From contig JAJEKV010000052.1 of assembly GCA_021234155.1 (NCBI GenBank), forward strand, positions 7,367,358 to 7,431,357: a stretch of 64,000 bases of DNA, in the 5' to 3' direction. Source of the DNA: Isoetes taiwanensis (Eukaryota > Streptophyta > Lycopodiopsida > Isoetales > Isoetaceae). This document shows positions 37,254 to 48,931 of this stretch, piece after piece (positions within the stretch are counted from its first letter, which is position 1; every line of letters begins with the position of its first letter). A program made the translations under genes and the position numbers. The notes below the pieces were generated by a model. The model was not told where the DNA came from and ran no database searches. It saw only the letters and a program-made list of their open reading frames with translations.

Positions 37254-37891
37254 TCACAAGAATATAAAAATACATAATTTTTGCCCCCTAATGTATCAAA
37301 CCCGAGTACATTCAATAAGCTGAAATTTTAGAAACATATATGAATCTTCATGCATTCCTTGTAGCAGCCATCTCCATTTTCTACACATTAGCAAGGAAAC
37401 ATGAATAGGTAATAGAAAATGGAAACACATATTATAATCATTAGTATGAAACATCAACACTGATCAGAAGCACTTGTTGTGTTTGCAACAAGGCGGCTCA
37501 ACACACTACAATCATAATCAAAGTACGTGTGCTGTGTGCTGGCAGCATATGGCCGCCAGCACACTATCACACAAGACCATTGTGATGGCATCATCACCTC
37601 ACCATCATACCTCGCCATCACAGAACATAAAAGCAAATATGAATAAATATAAGAGTCTCTATCTCCATCACTGATTCAGATGACCGTTCATTCTAGAATG
37701 ACACAACATATCATAATGACGCATATTTCTTATGCATCGGAGCTCTGGCCCTACTGAGGACAACTGTAATTATGATTGCCTAGGATGGCCAATGGCCTCC
37801 CATATCCATACTGATGAGCCATAAATCTATACAGTAATTGATATTGGTCAGGGTATCTGAAGTTGCTCATGGTATCTGAAAGCTGCTCAAC
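37254..37891. other. no gene recognised
   Basis: No supported feature. Confidence 0.5.
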
Positions 37892-38255
37892 AAATGTACA
37901 TATTTATAAATTGTGAAATTCTCATAATAGTTTTTAAGTCAATCCCTTATCAACACATTAGATTTTAGATGTAAATTATAATGATTGCCAAAATCTAAAT
38001 TTGATAAATCACGAAAGTTAAAATTTTATATTTTTGAAATGTTTAATTCTAAATAGATTCAATAGTTCGAAAAGCAATTTCATTTTTTGATAGCCATTAT
38101 AGTTTTAATTTAAAGATAAACTTATATAATTAAAACTTATAAAAAAATTAACAATCAAGAAGAATGAAACAATACGTATATTCTTATCAATTGAATTGCT
38201 ATCTATTTAAATCTGAATAAGTTCAAGTTTTGTGGAATATGTCATAAATTAGAGA
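37892..38255 (+). repeat. AT-rich repeat, copy 1 (right part)
   Basis: Starts ATTTATAAATTGTGAAATTC and matches the second half of the full copy at 40905-41560 in reverse complement. Directly adjoins the Fic-domain exon. Confidence 0.75.
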
Positions 38256-39108
38256 TATGAGTGATCGCCAGGTCAATCTCATCTTTGAGGAAAGAAGCCA
38301 GCGGTACTAAATCATCAGAGCTATCAGCTTCCATCGAAATACCTGTGTTTGTGCTCACTAGATACCACAACATGAGGGAGGCCCACCTTGATCATTGGAA
38401 TACGTGAGATCATTCTGCTCACTCGACCATAACAATCACGAAAGGGGTGAACGATAAGGAACGCCCACTGTAGCCAAGCAGACACCAAGAACGGATCAGC
38501 ATTGTTATCACTGAGTGCAAGCTGAGCCTCTTGAATGTACCACTACATCTCCTCAGGAACCTGCCCCCAAAGACAATACCTAGTCTCCTCGTAGCATCCA
38601 GGCAATAGCAATAATGCTGTTAAGGGTACTTAGTAATGCTAGTTTCCATACCTAAATAAAAGCCATCAAGAGTCCATGAGATAAATTATGTTTCCACACG
38701 GCCTTTTCCCACTTTCTAATGAGCACCACTCCAGATGTAATCACATCTTCATAAAGCAAACACACAAAAAAAGAATAATGAGATGCTTGTAAAGTTTACG
38801 AATAAAAGACTCAGGTGCAATGTGCCAAATCTTTCAGTTCAGCAAGTCGACTATTCCCAAGAGGTGAGACTAAAAAAGATTGTAGGAGATATTAAAACAC
38901 CCTTTCCACATAACCCTTAAATGTTCTGTCTTCTAAGAGGAGAGGTATACAAGAATATCATATCTTGCAAATATGCAATAAAATAGAGTTCAGATGAGAG
39001 GAACCCTCGCCCCAAAATATCTAAATATGACAATAGTTCATACAAGGAACTGGTCCAAGGAAGACCTCGGCAATAATTTGCAGACATAGCATAGCTCATA
39101 GTATTGCA

Positions 39109-39216
39109 TTCTTTGGTAAAAGCATAGAGAGCATTCTTCACTTCTATTTTGAGCATATGCTTTCTTTGGTAAAAGCATAGAGAGCATTCTTCACTTCTAT
39201 TTTGAGCATATGCTAC
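39109..39216. repeat. 53-bp tandem duplication in the Fic-relic exon
   Basis: CTTTGGTAAAAGCATAGAGA... is repeated exactly with a 53-bp period (39111 and 39164). 53 is not a multiple of three, so it shifts the frame of that exon. Confidence 0.9.
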
Positions 39217-39529
39217 AACTCTAGCAGCCCAAGACAAATATTTTTTATCAAGATTTTCTCGGATACTCCTTTCAAATCTCAACATTTTTCACATATGACA
39301 ATATTAGCAGTTGTATCAGGCTGCAAAGATCCTGCTGGATTTCAAGTGCCAACACAGTGGCCATGCATTGAAAATGTCGTGGACAGTCCAAATTGATTAT
39401 GTAGCCATGAAACTTGCTAAATACATAAACACAATAGTTTAGAGACATGATCTCAAAAGATCAGGTATTCATCTGATATCAGGTAGATAAACATGACATA
39501 TTTACTAAAATTTGGACTTATTCAAATAT

Positions 39530-40088
39530 AGCAGATATACTTCAAAGATGTCATGATAAGATTATATGTATTTTTTTAACTTATTGATTTTAATAAATTG
39601 TTCAATTCACCATTTGATCAAAAGTATGATGGTTACTATAGTGTAAAATTGCTTTCTAATCTAAATTTTCACTTTAATCTATTTAAAACTAAATTTATAT
39701 CTAAGATAAATCAGCAAGAAAGTTTTAGATTGAAATAATTTAAATGATTATATTTATATTTTAATAAGAAAAAAAAATATGATTACTAAATAATTTCCAT
39801 ATATTTTATTTCAACAATAATAAATTGTTCAATAGCTATTATTAAAACATTGACTTTATTATTTAATTAACTTCAACATAAAACATTTCATAAAAATTTT
39901 CTAAAAGTGTAAAAATTTATAAATTGTGAAATTCTCATAATAGTTTTTAAGTCAATCCCTTATCAACCCAGTAGATTTCAGATAGAAATTATAATGATTG
40001 CTAAATTTTAAATTTGGTAAATCACCGAAAGTTAAAATTTTATATTTTTGAAATGCTTAATTCTAAATAGATTCAATAGTTAGAAAAG
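39530..40088 (+). repeat. AT-rich repeat, copy 2 (left and middle part)
   Basis: Matches the reverse complement of 40905-41560 from its right end inward, stopping at about 40088 where coding text resumes. Probably an insertion within an intron of the Fic-like gene. Confidence 0.75.
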
Positions 40089-40560
40089 CAATAAATGAAT
40101 ATAATACTTTCCTCCTCTTCCTCTTCTTCTTCAGCCTCTACAATCTTAGATAACTCGACGACGCTATCCAAATACTCGTCTTTGCCATAACCTAGAGCAT
40201 CTTGCACCACTAGAAGCTGCTGCTCTGCCCAAAATGCGTCGTTCATTAAATAATGCATCTCTCCAAGAAATACTTTAATCAACATCCAATTAGGGTATCT
40301 CTGCTCCAATTTTTGCACTTGCCCATACCGTTGTGCAGCTACCACCGATGGACGACCACCTCTTTCACTGATCTAGTAATGCTGAGTGTGGGGAAGGCGG
40401 TGGAAACACAATGCCACAAATCTGCATCTTCAGAGGTTAACTCTGGAAGGCCGATCCACAAATCAAAATGCTCGTCGAAAACACTAGGTTGCAACCACCA
40501 CATAATGAGTAAATCTAACGGTCTAGAATTTGTTTGAGAAGATCAACGGTTGTGACAAAA

Positions 40561-40904
40561 ACCTATTTTTTTCTAGACCCACCCACCTTTTTTTTTTCTC
40601 GGGCGATATAGCAATGACGGTAGAGTTCCGTTGGACTTCTGCACAGCAGAGCAGAGCAGGAGCTGAGGCATTGGCCTTTGGAACTAGAGCTCATTTTGGA
40701 AGATGGCGCCGGATCCGTCTCATGAAATGCATTCGTGATGCTGCAATGCTACCAAATGCCTGCTTCTTTTGGCCACAATTTCCCTTCCGTAGAAGTACCA
40801 CATATCATCTTAGAAGGTAAATTTGCAACAGAGCAACATAGAAAGATGATCTTCCTCCTCCCTTTTGGCCATTTCTCATGTTTCTTCTGTTTGTTTATAT
40901 GTTG
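40561..40904. other. no gene recognised
   Basis: A short plus-strand frame (AMTVEFRWTSAQQSRAGAEA) has no recognisable domain. Confidence 0.4.
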
Positions 40905-41560
40905 ACACATCCTTTATGATATATTCAACAAAACTTGGACTTATTCAGATTTAATAGATAGCAATTCAAGTTATAAAAATATATGTATTGTTTAATTCTT
41001 CTTGATTGTTAAAATTTTTATAAGTTTTAATTATATAAGTTTATCTTTAAATTAAAACTATAATGGTAAAATTGCTTTCCAAACTATTTAATCTATTTAG
41101 AATTAAACATTTCAAAAATATAAAATTTTAACTTTCAGTGATTTACCAAATTTAAAATTTGGCAATCATTATAATTTCTATCTAAAATCTAATGGGTTGA
41201 TAAGGGATTGACTTAAAATCTATTATGAGAATTCACAATTTATAAATTTTTATACTTTAAAAAATTTTTTAAGAAAAGTTTTAGGTTGAAATTAATTAAA
41301 TAATAAAGTCAATGTATATATAGAATAAAATACAATATAAAATATATGGAAATTATTTAGATTATTTCAATCTAAAACATTCTTCCTCATTTATCTTAGA
41401 TGTAAATTTAATTTTAAATAGATTAAAGTGAAAATTTAGAGAAAGCAATTTTATACTATAGTAACCATTGTACTTTGGATCGAATGGTGAATTGAACAGT
41501 TTATTAAAATCAATAAGTTAAAAAATACTTATAATCTTATCATGAGCGGGAGAATCATCC
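40905..41560 (-). repeat. AT-rich repeat, copy 3 (most complete)
   Basis: About 650 bp, over 75% A+T by eye, opposite in orientation to copies 1 and 2. Length and composition suggest a MITE or a derived non-autonomous element; clear terminal inverted repeats were not found. Confidence 0.7.
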
Positions 41561-41741
41561 TCCCCATATGATGAGAGAAAATGTTTGGATCCATCCCTAG
41601 TTAGTATAACTGCAATTAAGGGAGTGGATCCTCAAAACCACTTATTTATTAACTAGCAAAAAAACAGCCTTGAGTCAAAAGATAGGAAATATTGGAAGGA
41701 AGGTAAGAGAGCATAGAGGACTATAAAAGGGTCTTGTACTA

Positions 41742-44016
41742 TGTGAAGCTCCCCGAATCCATACGATGCTCCCATCATATAAATACGGGAAATTCCCCTC
41801 CCATGGTGAATCCATCACCACGGAAAGGCCCTCTGTCTGACTCGAACCATTTGTGATGTGGTGAAGGGCACGAAGGTGTCATTCGTCCCACGCCTTATAT
41901 GGGAATCATATATAGCGGAAGCCTATATACATGTTAGCACCTGGCAACAATACTAATAAATAATATACCACCACGAAGGGTGGCCCATCAGCATCAATAC
42001 AACTAATAACAGAATACCAACATAACAAAGGAAATACACCATAAATAAGAGCTCTACCTCGGGGCTCAGATTCATGGGGGTCGACTGACAGTCAAGGCCT
42101 CCGGGTAATAGCAGACAAAAGTATAACATGGCATTCGCTGGCATAGAACAATGGCTAGGGTAGTCCACTCCATCTGCCCCTCCTGTGCACACATTGCAGA
42201 TAGGCTAAAACAGGCTATCGCGTGATTGTAGCCTTCCGAAGACACAATCTCCTGCAATAACCCTATGAGACTACTTCAGGTTACATCTCCCCAGTCCGAT
42301 GAGGCAGGTCAGAGAAGTGTCCCCTCCCCAAATATAATGGATCCCTGGGTGTGCTAGAGAATACGTGCCACTAGGTGCATATGCAGTCGTACCCAACTTG
42401 AACCCCCCAAAATCCATGGACCGTGTGACGCTCCCCGAATCCATACGATGCTCCCATCATATAAATACGGGAAATTCCCCTCCCCTGGCGAATACATCAC
42501 CACGGAAAGGCCCTCCGTCTAACTCGAACCAGTTGTGATAGCCAAGTATCCGGGTGAAGGACACGGAGGTGTCATTCGTCCCACGCCTTCTATGGGAATC
42601 CTATATAGTGGAAGCGTACATATGTGTTAGCACCTAGCAACAATACTAATAAATAATATACCACCACGAATGGTGGCCCATCATCATCAATACAACTAAC
42701 AATAGAATACCAACATAACAAAGGAAATACACCATAACTAAGGGCTCTACCCCGGGCTCAGACTCCATGGGGGCGACTGATGATCAGGGCATCAAGATAA
42801 CAGCAGAGAGAGGTATAACATGGCCTTGGCTGGCATAAGACAACGGCTAGGGTAGTCCACTCCATCCGCCCCTCCTGTGCACACTTTGCAGATAGGCTGA
42901 ATCATGCTATGACGTGCTTGTAGCCCTCCGGAGACGCAATCCCAAGGAATCACCCTACGGGACTCCTCCGGGTTCATCTCCCCGATCCGATGAGGCAGCT
43001 TGGAGAGGCGTCTCCTCCCCGAGCATGACGGATCCCTGGGTGTACTAGAGAACACGCGCCCCCTCAATGAACCCCGCATCCGTACCCGACTTACTCCCCT
43101 AAATCTAAAGGCCGGCTCACCAGCCCGTTCGAGTCCAGGGCATCCATATAGGCACGTCTCCCTGGACCCAGGGAGTGTCGGACCCATACCCGGCCTACAC
43201 ACAGTGACCGGCTATAAGCCTAGCACACTGTAGGAGTCCTGTAGCTGTGCTAGGCAGGACTCCACCCCCGATTCACCATCATACTCGTTATCTGGTGCTG
43301 AACCACATCATAACATCCTCAGCCAGGTTGGCTCTTGTGGACAGGCCGCATTTACTGGGTTTTAAGGGTTCTATCTAGAAACATCTCTACTTCTAGATGG
43401 CCTTTAGGTCTCTACCCCCCCCCCCTCCTCCCCCTTACCCATACAACACAGGAGGAACAGAAAGAAAGCTATCCTTATCCATCCATCCATCCATATCATC
43501 AAATAGAAAATAAAATAGAGATTAACCATACATCTATTCATACAAGGGTTAATCCTAGCTACCTTCTGAGCATACAAGTGTTAGTCTTATGACTATCTAG
43601 AAATCCAAGCTATCTATGTACTATCCACTATCCCTCTGGTTCTCCATCCTTCTGGTTGGAACAGGGTGGAACAGCAGCTCCTCCTCCACCAACCTCCTCC
43701 AATTCGAATTGGGGCAAATGGGGGTATAAAACCCCAATTTGGGTCTCAAGTTAGCGACTCTCCCTTGCCCAATCGATTTGGGCCAGGTGGCAACTCTAGA
43801 TTGGTTAATATTAACTAATTTGACATTTTAGCCCTTTTTAATATTAGGTTAAGCCCTAAATTCGAATTAGGGTTTTGGGTTAGGTTTCCATCTTAATAAT
43901 TAATAATTAACATAGATAACCTTAGCTTCTGAATAATTAACGTGCCATTAATTATTCATAGTGACGTGTCATGTATTTATACTTAAAAAAGGCATATAAA
44001 TACGTAGAACGTCACA
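41742..44016 (-). mobile_element. 3' LTR of a minus-strand Ty3/gypsy element
   Basis: On the minus strand it begins TGTGACGTTCTACG right after the polypurine tract GGTGGGGAGAA and ends GGGGAGCTTCACA at 41742. This gives TGTGA..TCACA termini and a length of about 2.3 kb. Most of the length comes from two tandem units of about 680 bp (41742-42422 and 42424-43100), each starting TGTGA(A/C)GCTCCCCGAATC on the plus strand. The remainder (43100-44016) is single-copy. Only about 270 bp of internal sequence remains before the next repeat at 44293. Confidence 0.65.
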
Positions 44017-44027
44017 TTCTCCCCACC
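44017..44027 (-). promoter_or_regulatory. polypurine tract of the minus-strand gypsy
   Basis: GGTGGGGAGAA on the minus strand immediately before TGTGAC, preceded by a GATGCTGAGGACAACATC stretch typical of the end of gypsy internal regions. Confidence 0.75.
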
Positions 44028-44292
44028 TTAAAAATGATGTTGTCCTCAGCATCAAGACTACTCTTGTTGTAGGGCAACACATCGTACATTGGAAGGAAGT
44101 CTCCCCTCCTTAAAGAGATAGCGTGAGATTATAAGTCACACAGACGTTGTCATGTTCAAAGTGGTCAAGTTTGAAATGACTTGTAATGTGCAATTTATAA
44201 CTCTGGGATATAAAAGGTAGAGGTATAGATCAGACATGATCATCTTTTGGGACCAAAGTGAACAATCAAGATTTGTGGAGGTCTCACTGTTT

Positions 44293-45660
44293 TTTTGAAT
44301 GATTTAACCACCTAATCATGCCCATATGCTCCCAAATTTACCTATTCTAAGACAAGAACTCTCAAATTAAGCAAAAAGACAAAGATCTGAGCCAAATTTG
44401 CCAAGAATAGACCGAAGCAGGGGATTATGGAAAGGGGAAATTGCTTATAGAGATTTTTGAGGGCTTTGGGCGCAAGAAGTGATCGAGAGTTTAGAGACCG
44501 ATTTGACTGACAACTGCTTGAATTTGCCTTTCTTGCTTCTTGAATCCATGGATTACTCGAAGCAATCTGGTTATTTGCTATTGTGAAGATTTTTTTTTTT
44601 TTTGTGCCTAAGACATCAGAGCTTGAGAATCCTTTGAATGACTGTATGATGATCCTATGAATGAAAATCCGATTCTTGGCATTAAAATCATGTTTAACTT
44701 GCATTCCACATTTCAAACAAGGTAAACTAAAAAGTTAAAAGTGTTTTCTGAAGATAATTTATTTGTTTCAAGCTCATCATATTTCAGGTTGCATCACACT
44801 TTGCTCTATGGACTAATATCAATATAAAAATTAGATTAAAAGTGCCTTTAGTGTCAGTCTATGTGTTGCATTTGGCAAGTTCTAGATCTGTAGTATAGTG
44901 CTTAAATAGGGAGCTATTAGAACAAGTAGAAGGTATTGAAAGTCTGGGAAAATTTTAAAACACAATTTGCAATAGCCTGTCTTCTAAATTTTGCAAATTA
45001 TTGCATTTTTTAGTAAAAAAATCTTCCACCTTGGAGATTGTAGCTTCAACTTTGACCAAACAAATTGTTCTCCCTTGCTTCCAGACACTTGTGAAGTGTT
45101 AAGAATTCTCAAAAGTGAAAAAAAACCAGTACAAATCGATATGCAAAAACCTTGCTTGCTGTTTTGGCTTGTAACAGTCTGTTTGCAAAGAAATTGAATT
45201 TCAGGTCTTACTTACACATCTCTTTGTAAAAAAAAGTAGTTGATTCTTGTGTACAGACCTGTCAGAGATAGAATCAAGTGCCAGAACTCAAAAAAGACCC
45301 ATATCCTTTGATCTACAAAAATTTGCTCACTGCCAGGGATATTGACCAATTCTTGACTTGGTTAGGACTGCAAATTTGAGTGATCTTTGCTAATCTGTTG
45401 GCATCTGACTTTTGGCCCCAGATTCTTTGAGACTTCAAGCAGCTTTAGAGTTGAAAACATGTTAAAATCTCATCCTGCTTGCAAATGGCATCATTTTTGC
45501 TGAGACATCCTTTTTGCTGTTTTGGAAAAGCATTACTAATCATGTGTTTAAGCTTTCTTTCTGCAATTTTCTTGCACAGAGTGGTTGCCTAAAGCAACCT
45601 GGAGGTTCTAAGCCATTGAGGTTGAAGGTTTGCCAGGAACATCTTCAACATTTTGGAGGT
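44293..45660 (+). repeat. 1.35-kb direct repeat, copy A (gypsy LTR/leader)
   Basis: Collinear and highly similar to 56553-57895. Both start TTTTTTGAATGATTTAACCA and end TTTGCCAGGA..CTTCAAC. A is followed by gag, the other copy directly by RT. It is most likely the distal LTR plus leader of one gypsy family. No PBS was recognised. Confidence 0.75.
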
Positions 45661-45763
45661 TCTACCAAGATTATTACCCGGAATTTGAACTCATGGCTCC
45701 CAGGAGAAATAATGAAACTTCTGAGCATACTGAAGCACAAGAGAATCAGAGACCTCTGCAGCA

Positions 45764-46480
45764 GTGCCAGGAGTGAGTATTCATGCTAATGCATGTATGC
45801 CTTGCCACTACTTTGAGTTGAACATGCCAATTCCTCCTCCTACATTTGATCTAAGTATGAATGCTAATAACTTCTTGAAGACTTTTGAGGAATACTATCA
45901 GGAATATGGACACAAAAAAGGATGTAAGTTCTTTGAATTCAAGAAGTGTTTCAAAAATGATGAAGTGAGAGCATGGTTGGAGTATGTCATGAGTATAGGT
46001 GCTAATTCATGGGATGAAATAGTTAAAAAATTCTTGGCAAGGTTTGATAAGCTACTTGATCCCCAAGATCTGATCTTTAAGTTGCAAACCTTTCACATTA
46101 AACATGGTGAGAGTGTGCATCAATATATTGAAAGATTTAATCTTTATCTTGTCAAATGCCAAGTCAATCGAGTACCTAACCATACTTTGCATCTGGTAGC
46201 TTCATTTATCAGAGGTTTGAGCAGCAGACCAAGAATACACAGAAAAATGCTCAAAATACAAAAGCAAGAAGGATTTGACACTATACACAAAGCTCTTACA
46301 AAGGCTACTAAAATTGCTAACATGATCCCCTATCTTCCTGATGATATGCACTCACCTCATTATCCTTTCTTTCCAGAATATAAGCAGGGATACATGGGAC
46401 CTGGACCAGTGCCAATATATGCTGTTCAAAAGGACAAGAAAAAAGCCAAAGCTGGAAGGTCCAGAGGGTTTTGTAGCTGA
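45764..46480 (+). CDS. gypsy gag, N-terminal part
   Basis: A 238-residue frame with the gag core: FLKTFEEYYQEYGHKKGCKF, DEVRAWLEYVMSIGANSWDE, VKKFLARFDKLLDPQDLIFK and HGESVHQYIERFNLYL. The frame is lost at about 46465. Another frame around 46620-46670 has CTKCGKRGHFGKE, a zinc knuckle with the last Cys missing. It assembles particles in an intact element; here it is truncated by frameshift. Confidence 0.8.
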   Translation: MPGVSIHANACMPCHYFELNMPIPPPTFDLSMNANNFLKTFEEYYQEYGHKKGCKFFEFKKCFKNDEVRAWLEYVMSIGANSWDEIVKKFLARFDKLLDPQDLIFKLQTFHIKHGESVHQYIERFNLYLVKCQVNRVPNHTLHLVASFIRGLSSRPRIHRKMLKIQKQEGFDTIHKALTKATKIANMIPYLPDDMHSPHYPFFPEYKQGYMGPGPVPIYAVQKDKKKAKAGRSRGFCS

Positions 46481-46582
46481 TGTTAGAGCTGAAATATCCA
46501 AAGTCTCTAAGGTATTGGTTGAAGTCACAAAACAGCTCCAAGAAATGAAGAGTTCGACCCGAAAAGAGGATATACCCTCCAT

Positions 46583-47902
46583 GTGCTCATTGCTCAAGAA
46601 ATACTCATTCATCAGATTATTGTTGATACAGACCTTGCACCAAGTGTGGTAAGAGAGGGCATTTTGGTAAAGAATACCCTTTTGTGCTTTTTGCAAAGCA
46701 GTAGCCCATTTCATAGGTGCAGTGTCAAAGAGTACTTTTCTAGGCAAGAAAAGGCCAAAACTAATGATCCTAGTGCTTCTGTTAGATTTGTGCAAGATCA
46801 GGAAGAGATCATGGCTGTTCATACCAGAGGGATGAATAACTCAAAGGATAAAGAACAAGTTCAAGTAAATGAGGAGACTAATGCACCCAAGTTCAAGGAA
46901 AATGAGCCAAATCTGGTTGTACCTCCTCCTCCTTGTCAAAAATACTTGAAAAGGGATAAGGGGAGTAAGGATTTTGAATCTTTGTTAAAGAATTCCAAGA
47001 TTAGTGTGGATTTGATGACTTTGCTTAAGATTGCCCCATCTTATAGAGAAAAGATTTTGAATCTAACCAAGGAGGATGAAGTTGCTCTTACAATTCACAT
47101 TGAGGAGCATGTGTTGACACAAGAAGACTATGATCCAGGAGCTTTTACATGTGTTGCCAGAATGGGTAAGAAAATTTTAACCAGAGTGCTACTAGATGGA
47201 GGATCACCACTCAATGTGACGCCTCATCATGTTATGAGATTATGTGGTCTAGAAATTGATAAGAAGGCTCCCATGGTACTAAAGTCTTTTTCTAATACTA
47301 AAATTAACCCTATGGTAATAGTGAGCAATGTGCCAATCGATGTAGAAGGAATCATTGTGGCTATCAATTGTGTGGTTGTTGCATTTGAAGGAATTGATGA
47401 AAAATCTGACATTTATGACCTTCTCTTGGGAAGAAAATGGTTGTCCACAGTGGATGCAAGACCTGTATGGTCAAGAGGAGAGTGCACCATATTCAATGGG
47501 AGAAAAAAGGCAACTCTCTACAATAAGGTTGGAGAATTTGAAGCTCTGAATTTCATTGAAGAAAATATTTTAGTGCCAAATCCCTGTGGAGAATATGAGC
47601 TTGTTGCATCTGATCAAGTACCAGAACCAAAACTGTCTATTGAGATGGATTCACCTAAAGGTAAAAACTTTGCTTTTTTATGGTTTGATGGTGGTATCTC
47701 CAAAAGATTGTGTGTAGCCTCTTTTGCTGCAACTCTCAAGGACTCTTCCAATAGATTATTGGCCAAAGTAGGCAGGATTTTTCCTAATATTGCTTCTAAC
47801 ATGGCAGAATACAAAGCACTTATAACAAGATTGCAAGAAGCCAATCATCTAGGTATGAGCAACATTGTCATTTTTGGTGACTCAAAATTGGTTTGTAAAT
47901 GA
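46583..47902 (+). CDS. gypsy protease joined to an RNase H-like domain
   Basis: One 439-residue frame. Aspartic protease is at about residues 185-300 (RVLLDGGSPLNVTPHHVMRL; YDLLLGRKWL). After a short linker comes an RNase H-like domain starting FLWFDGGISKRLCVASFAA, with NMAEYKALITRLQEA and IVIFGDSKLVCK. Normal Ty3/gypsy order is protease, RT, RNase H, so RT is missing between them. Either an internal deletion or the second (aRNH) domain of Tat-type elements was brought next to protease. The frame stops where copia sequence begins (about 47903). Confidence 0.75.
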   Translation: MLIAQEILIHQIIVDTDLAPSVVREGILVKNTLLCFLQSSSPFHRCSVKEYFSRQEKAKTNDPSASVRFVQDQEEIMAVHTRGMNNSKDKEQVQVNEETNAPKFKENEPNLVVPPPPCQKYLKRDKGSKDFESLLKNSKISVDLMTLLKIAPSYREKILNLTKEDEVALTIHIEEHVLTQEDYDPGAFTCVARMGKKILTRVLLDGGSPLNVTPHHVMRLCGLEIDKKAPMVLKSFSNTKINPMVIVSNVPIDVEGIIVAINCVVVAFEGIDEKSDIYDLLLGRKWLSTVDARPVWSRGECTIFNGRKKATLYNKVGEFEALNFIEENILVPNPCGEYELVASDQVPEPKLSIEMDSPKGKNFAFLWFDGGISKRLCVASFAATLKDSSNRLLAKVGRIFPNIASNMAEYKALITRLQEANHLGMSNIVIFGDSKLVCK

Positions 47903-48204
47903 AAGTATTGCTACTAATAAATCTGATCACTTGATAGTTGATAGTGGAGCTGGAAGATCAGTAGTGCAGTCTATTGAGTTTTTGAGGTGAAAGGAAGAGG
48001 TCTATTACAACTAGAAGATCTCAAGGGAAATGTTGTGAACATAGAAGACGTTCTGTGTGTGCCAGCAATAATAAAAAATTTCATCTATGTCAGTCAGTTA
48101 TGTGATTTGGGTTATCGAGTAGTATTTGAAGGAGACAAATGTAATGTGTACTTGGAAAATAAATTAAAATTTTTTGCTAAAAGGGTTGGAAATTTGTTTA
48201 AAAT

Positions 48205-48889
48205 TGATATGGTGGTGCTCGGGGGAGCGGTTCAGGCCAATGCATCCAGAACTAAATATTAGCAACTAATGAGTCAAGGGTAATTTAGGCTTTAAACTAT
48301 AGTCTAAGTTATGGTTAGGGTCATAGTAAGTAATAAATTGCTAAACAATGAACCATCAGTTATATTAAAGTTTTTTTAAACAAACGGCTGATAACGGGTC
48401 GCGGATGTTTATCTGCAAGAGCAGTCGAGATCATAATAGATCTCCCGGAACTGATAAGAAAAGGCAGATCCGGCTTAGCCAAAAGGTAAATCCTAGATAT
48501 TTCTGGCCGAAATCTTGATTGCAATGATTGCTTACCCTTTGTGGAGATATTTTTGTCTTGAAAAAGGTCTTCCCGGAAATAGCTTGATCACTGCCTATAT
48601 AAGTAACTGATCCTTTTATCTCTTGCATAGAATAACCGGTTGAACCCAGATCAGAGCCTTCTGTTGAATCTTGAGCAGAGTTTTCTGTTTTGCCTATTAC
48701 CTTAGTCGGTTGAATCTGTGCTATGAATTAAGTTCTTGGATGCAATTGGGATGCAAGATAACGATTTCTTGTAGAACCTGGACCCGGTTGGGTGGAGAGC
48801 ATTGCCGTGAAGGCTGGAATTTGAAGTTATTTGTTGTTCGTTTCTATTCTTTAACTCTTGTTTAACTGCAAGGTCTTGTAACTGTATCA
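48205..48889 (+). repeat. 5' LTR of the gag-only element
   Basis: 685 bp with TG..CA ends. Includes a TATATAAGTAACTGATCC stretch near 48596 that could serve as TATA and leader start. Confidence 0.9.
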
Positions 48890-48893
48890 AGTT

Positions 48894-48905
48894 TGGTATC
48901 AGAGC
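48894..48905 (+). promoter_or_regulatory. primer-binding site (Met-tRNA type)
   Basis: TGGTATCAGAGC four bases after the 5' LTR. Confidence 0.92.
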
Positions 48906-48931
48906 CTCTTGATTCTGAAAACCTCTGAACA

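Larger units (their letters stand above)
38240..40560 (-). pseudogene. Fic/DOC-domain protein gene relic (putative AMP transferase)
   Basis: On the minus strand 38630-38290 reads ADPFLVSAWLQWAF, IVHPFRDCYGRVSR and KVGLPHVVV. After a one-base shift it continues DSSDDLVPLASFLKDEI and a stop at about 38242. HPFRDCYGR aligns with the Fic motif HPFxDGNGR; His, Phe, Asp, Gly and Arg are kept, but Gly-Asn is Cys-Tyr. An in-frame TAG interrupts the upstream helix. Probable upstream exons are 39285-38917 (ALYAFTKECNTMSYAMSANY) and about 40530-40090 (FDLWIGLPELTSEDADLW, then a helical segment ending in a Glu run). These are linked only by order and strand. Intact Fic enzymes usually transfer AMP to target proteins. 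Stops, a frameshift and motif loss argue for a pseudogene. Confidence 0.6.
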
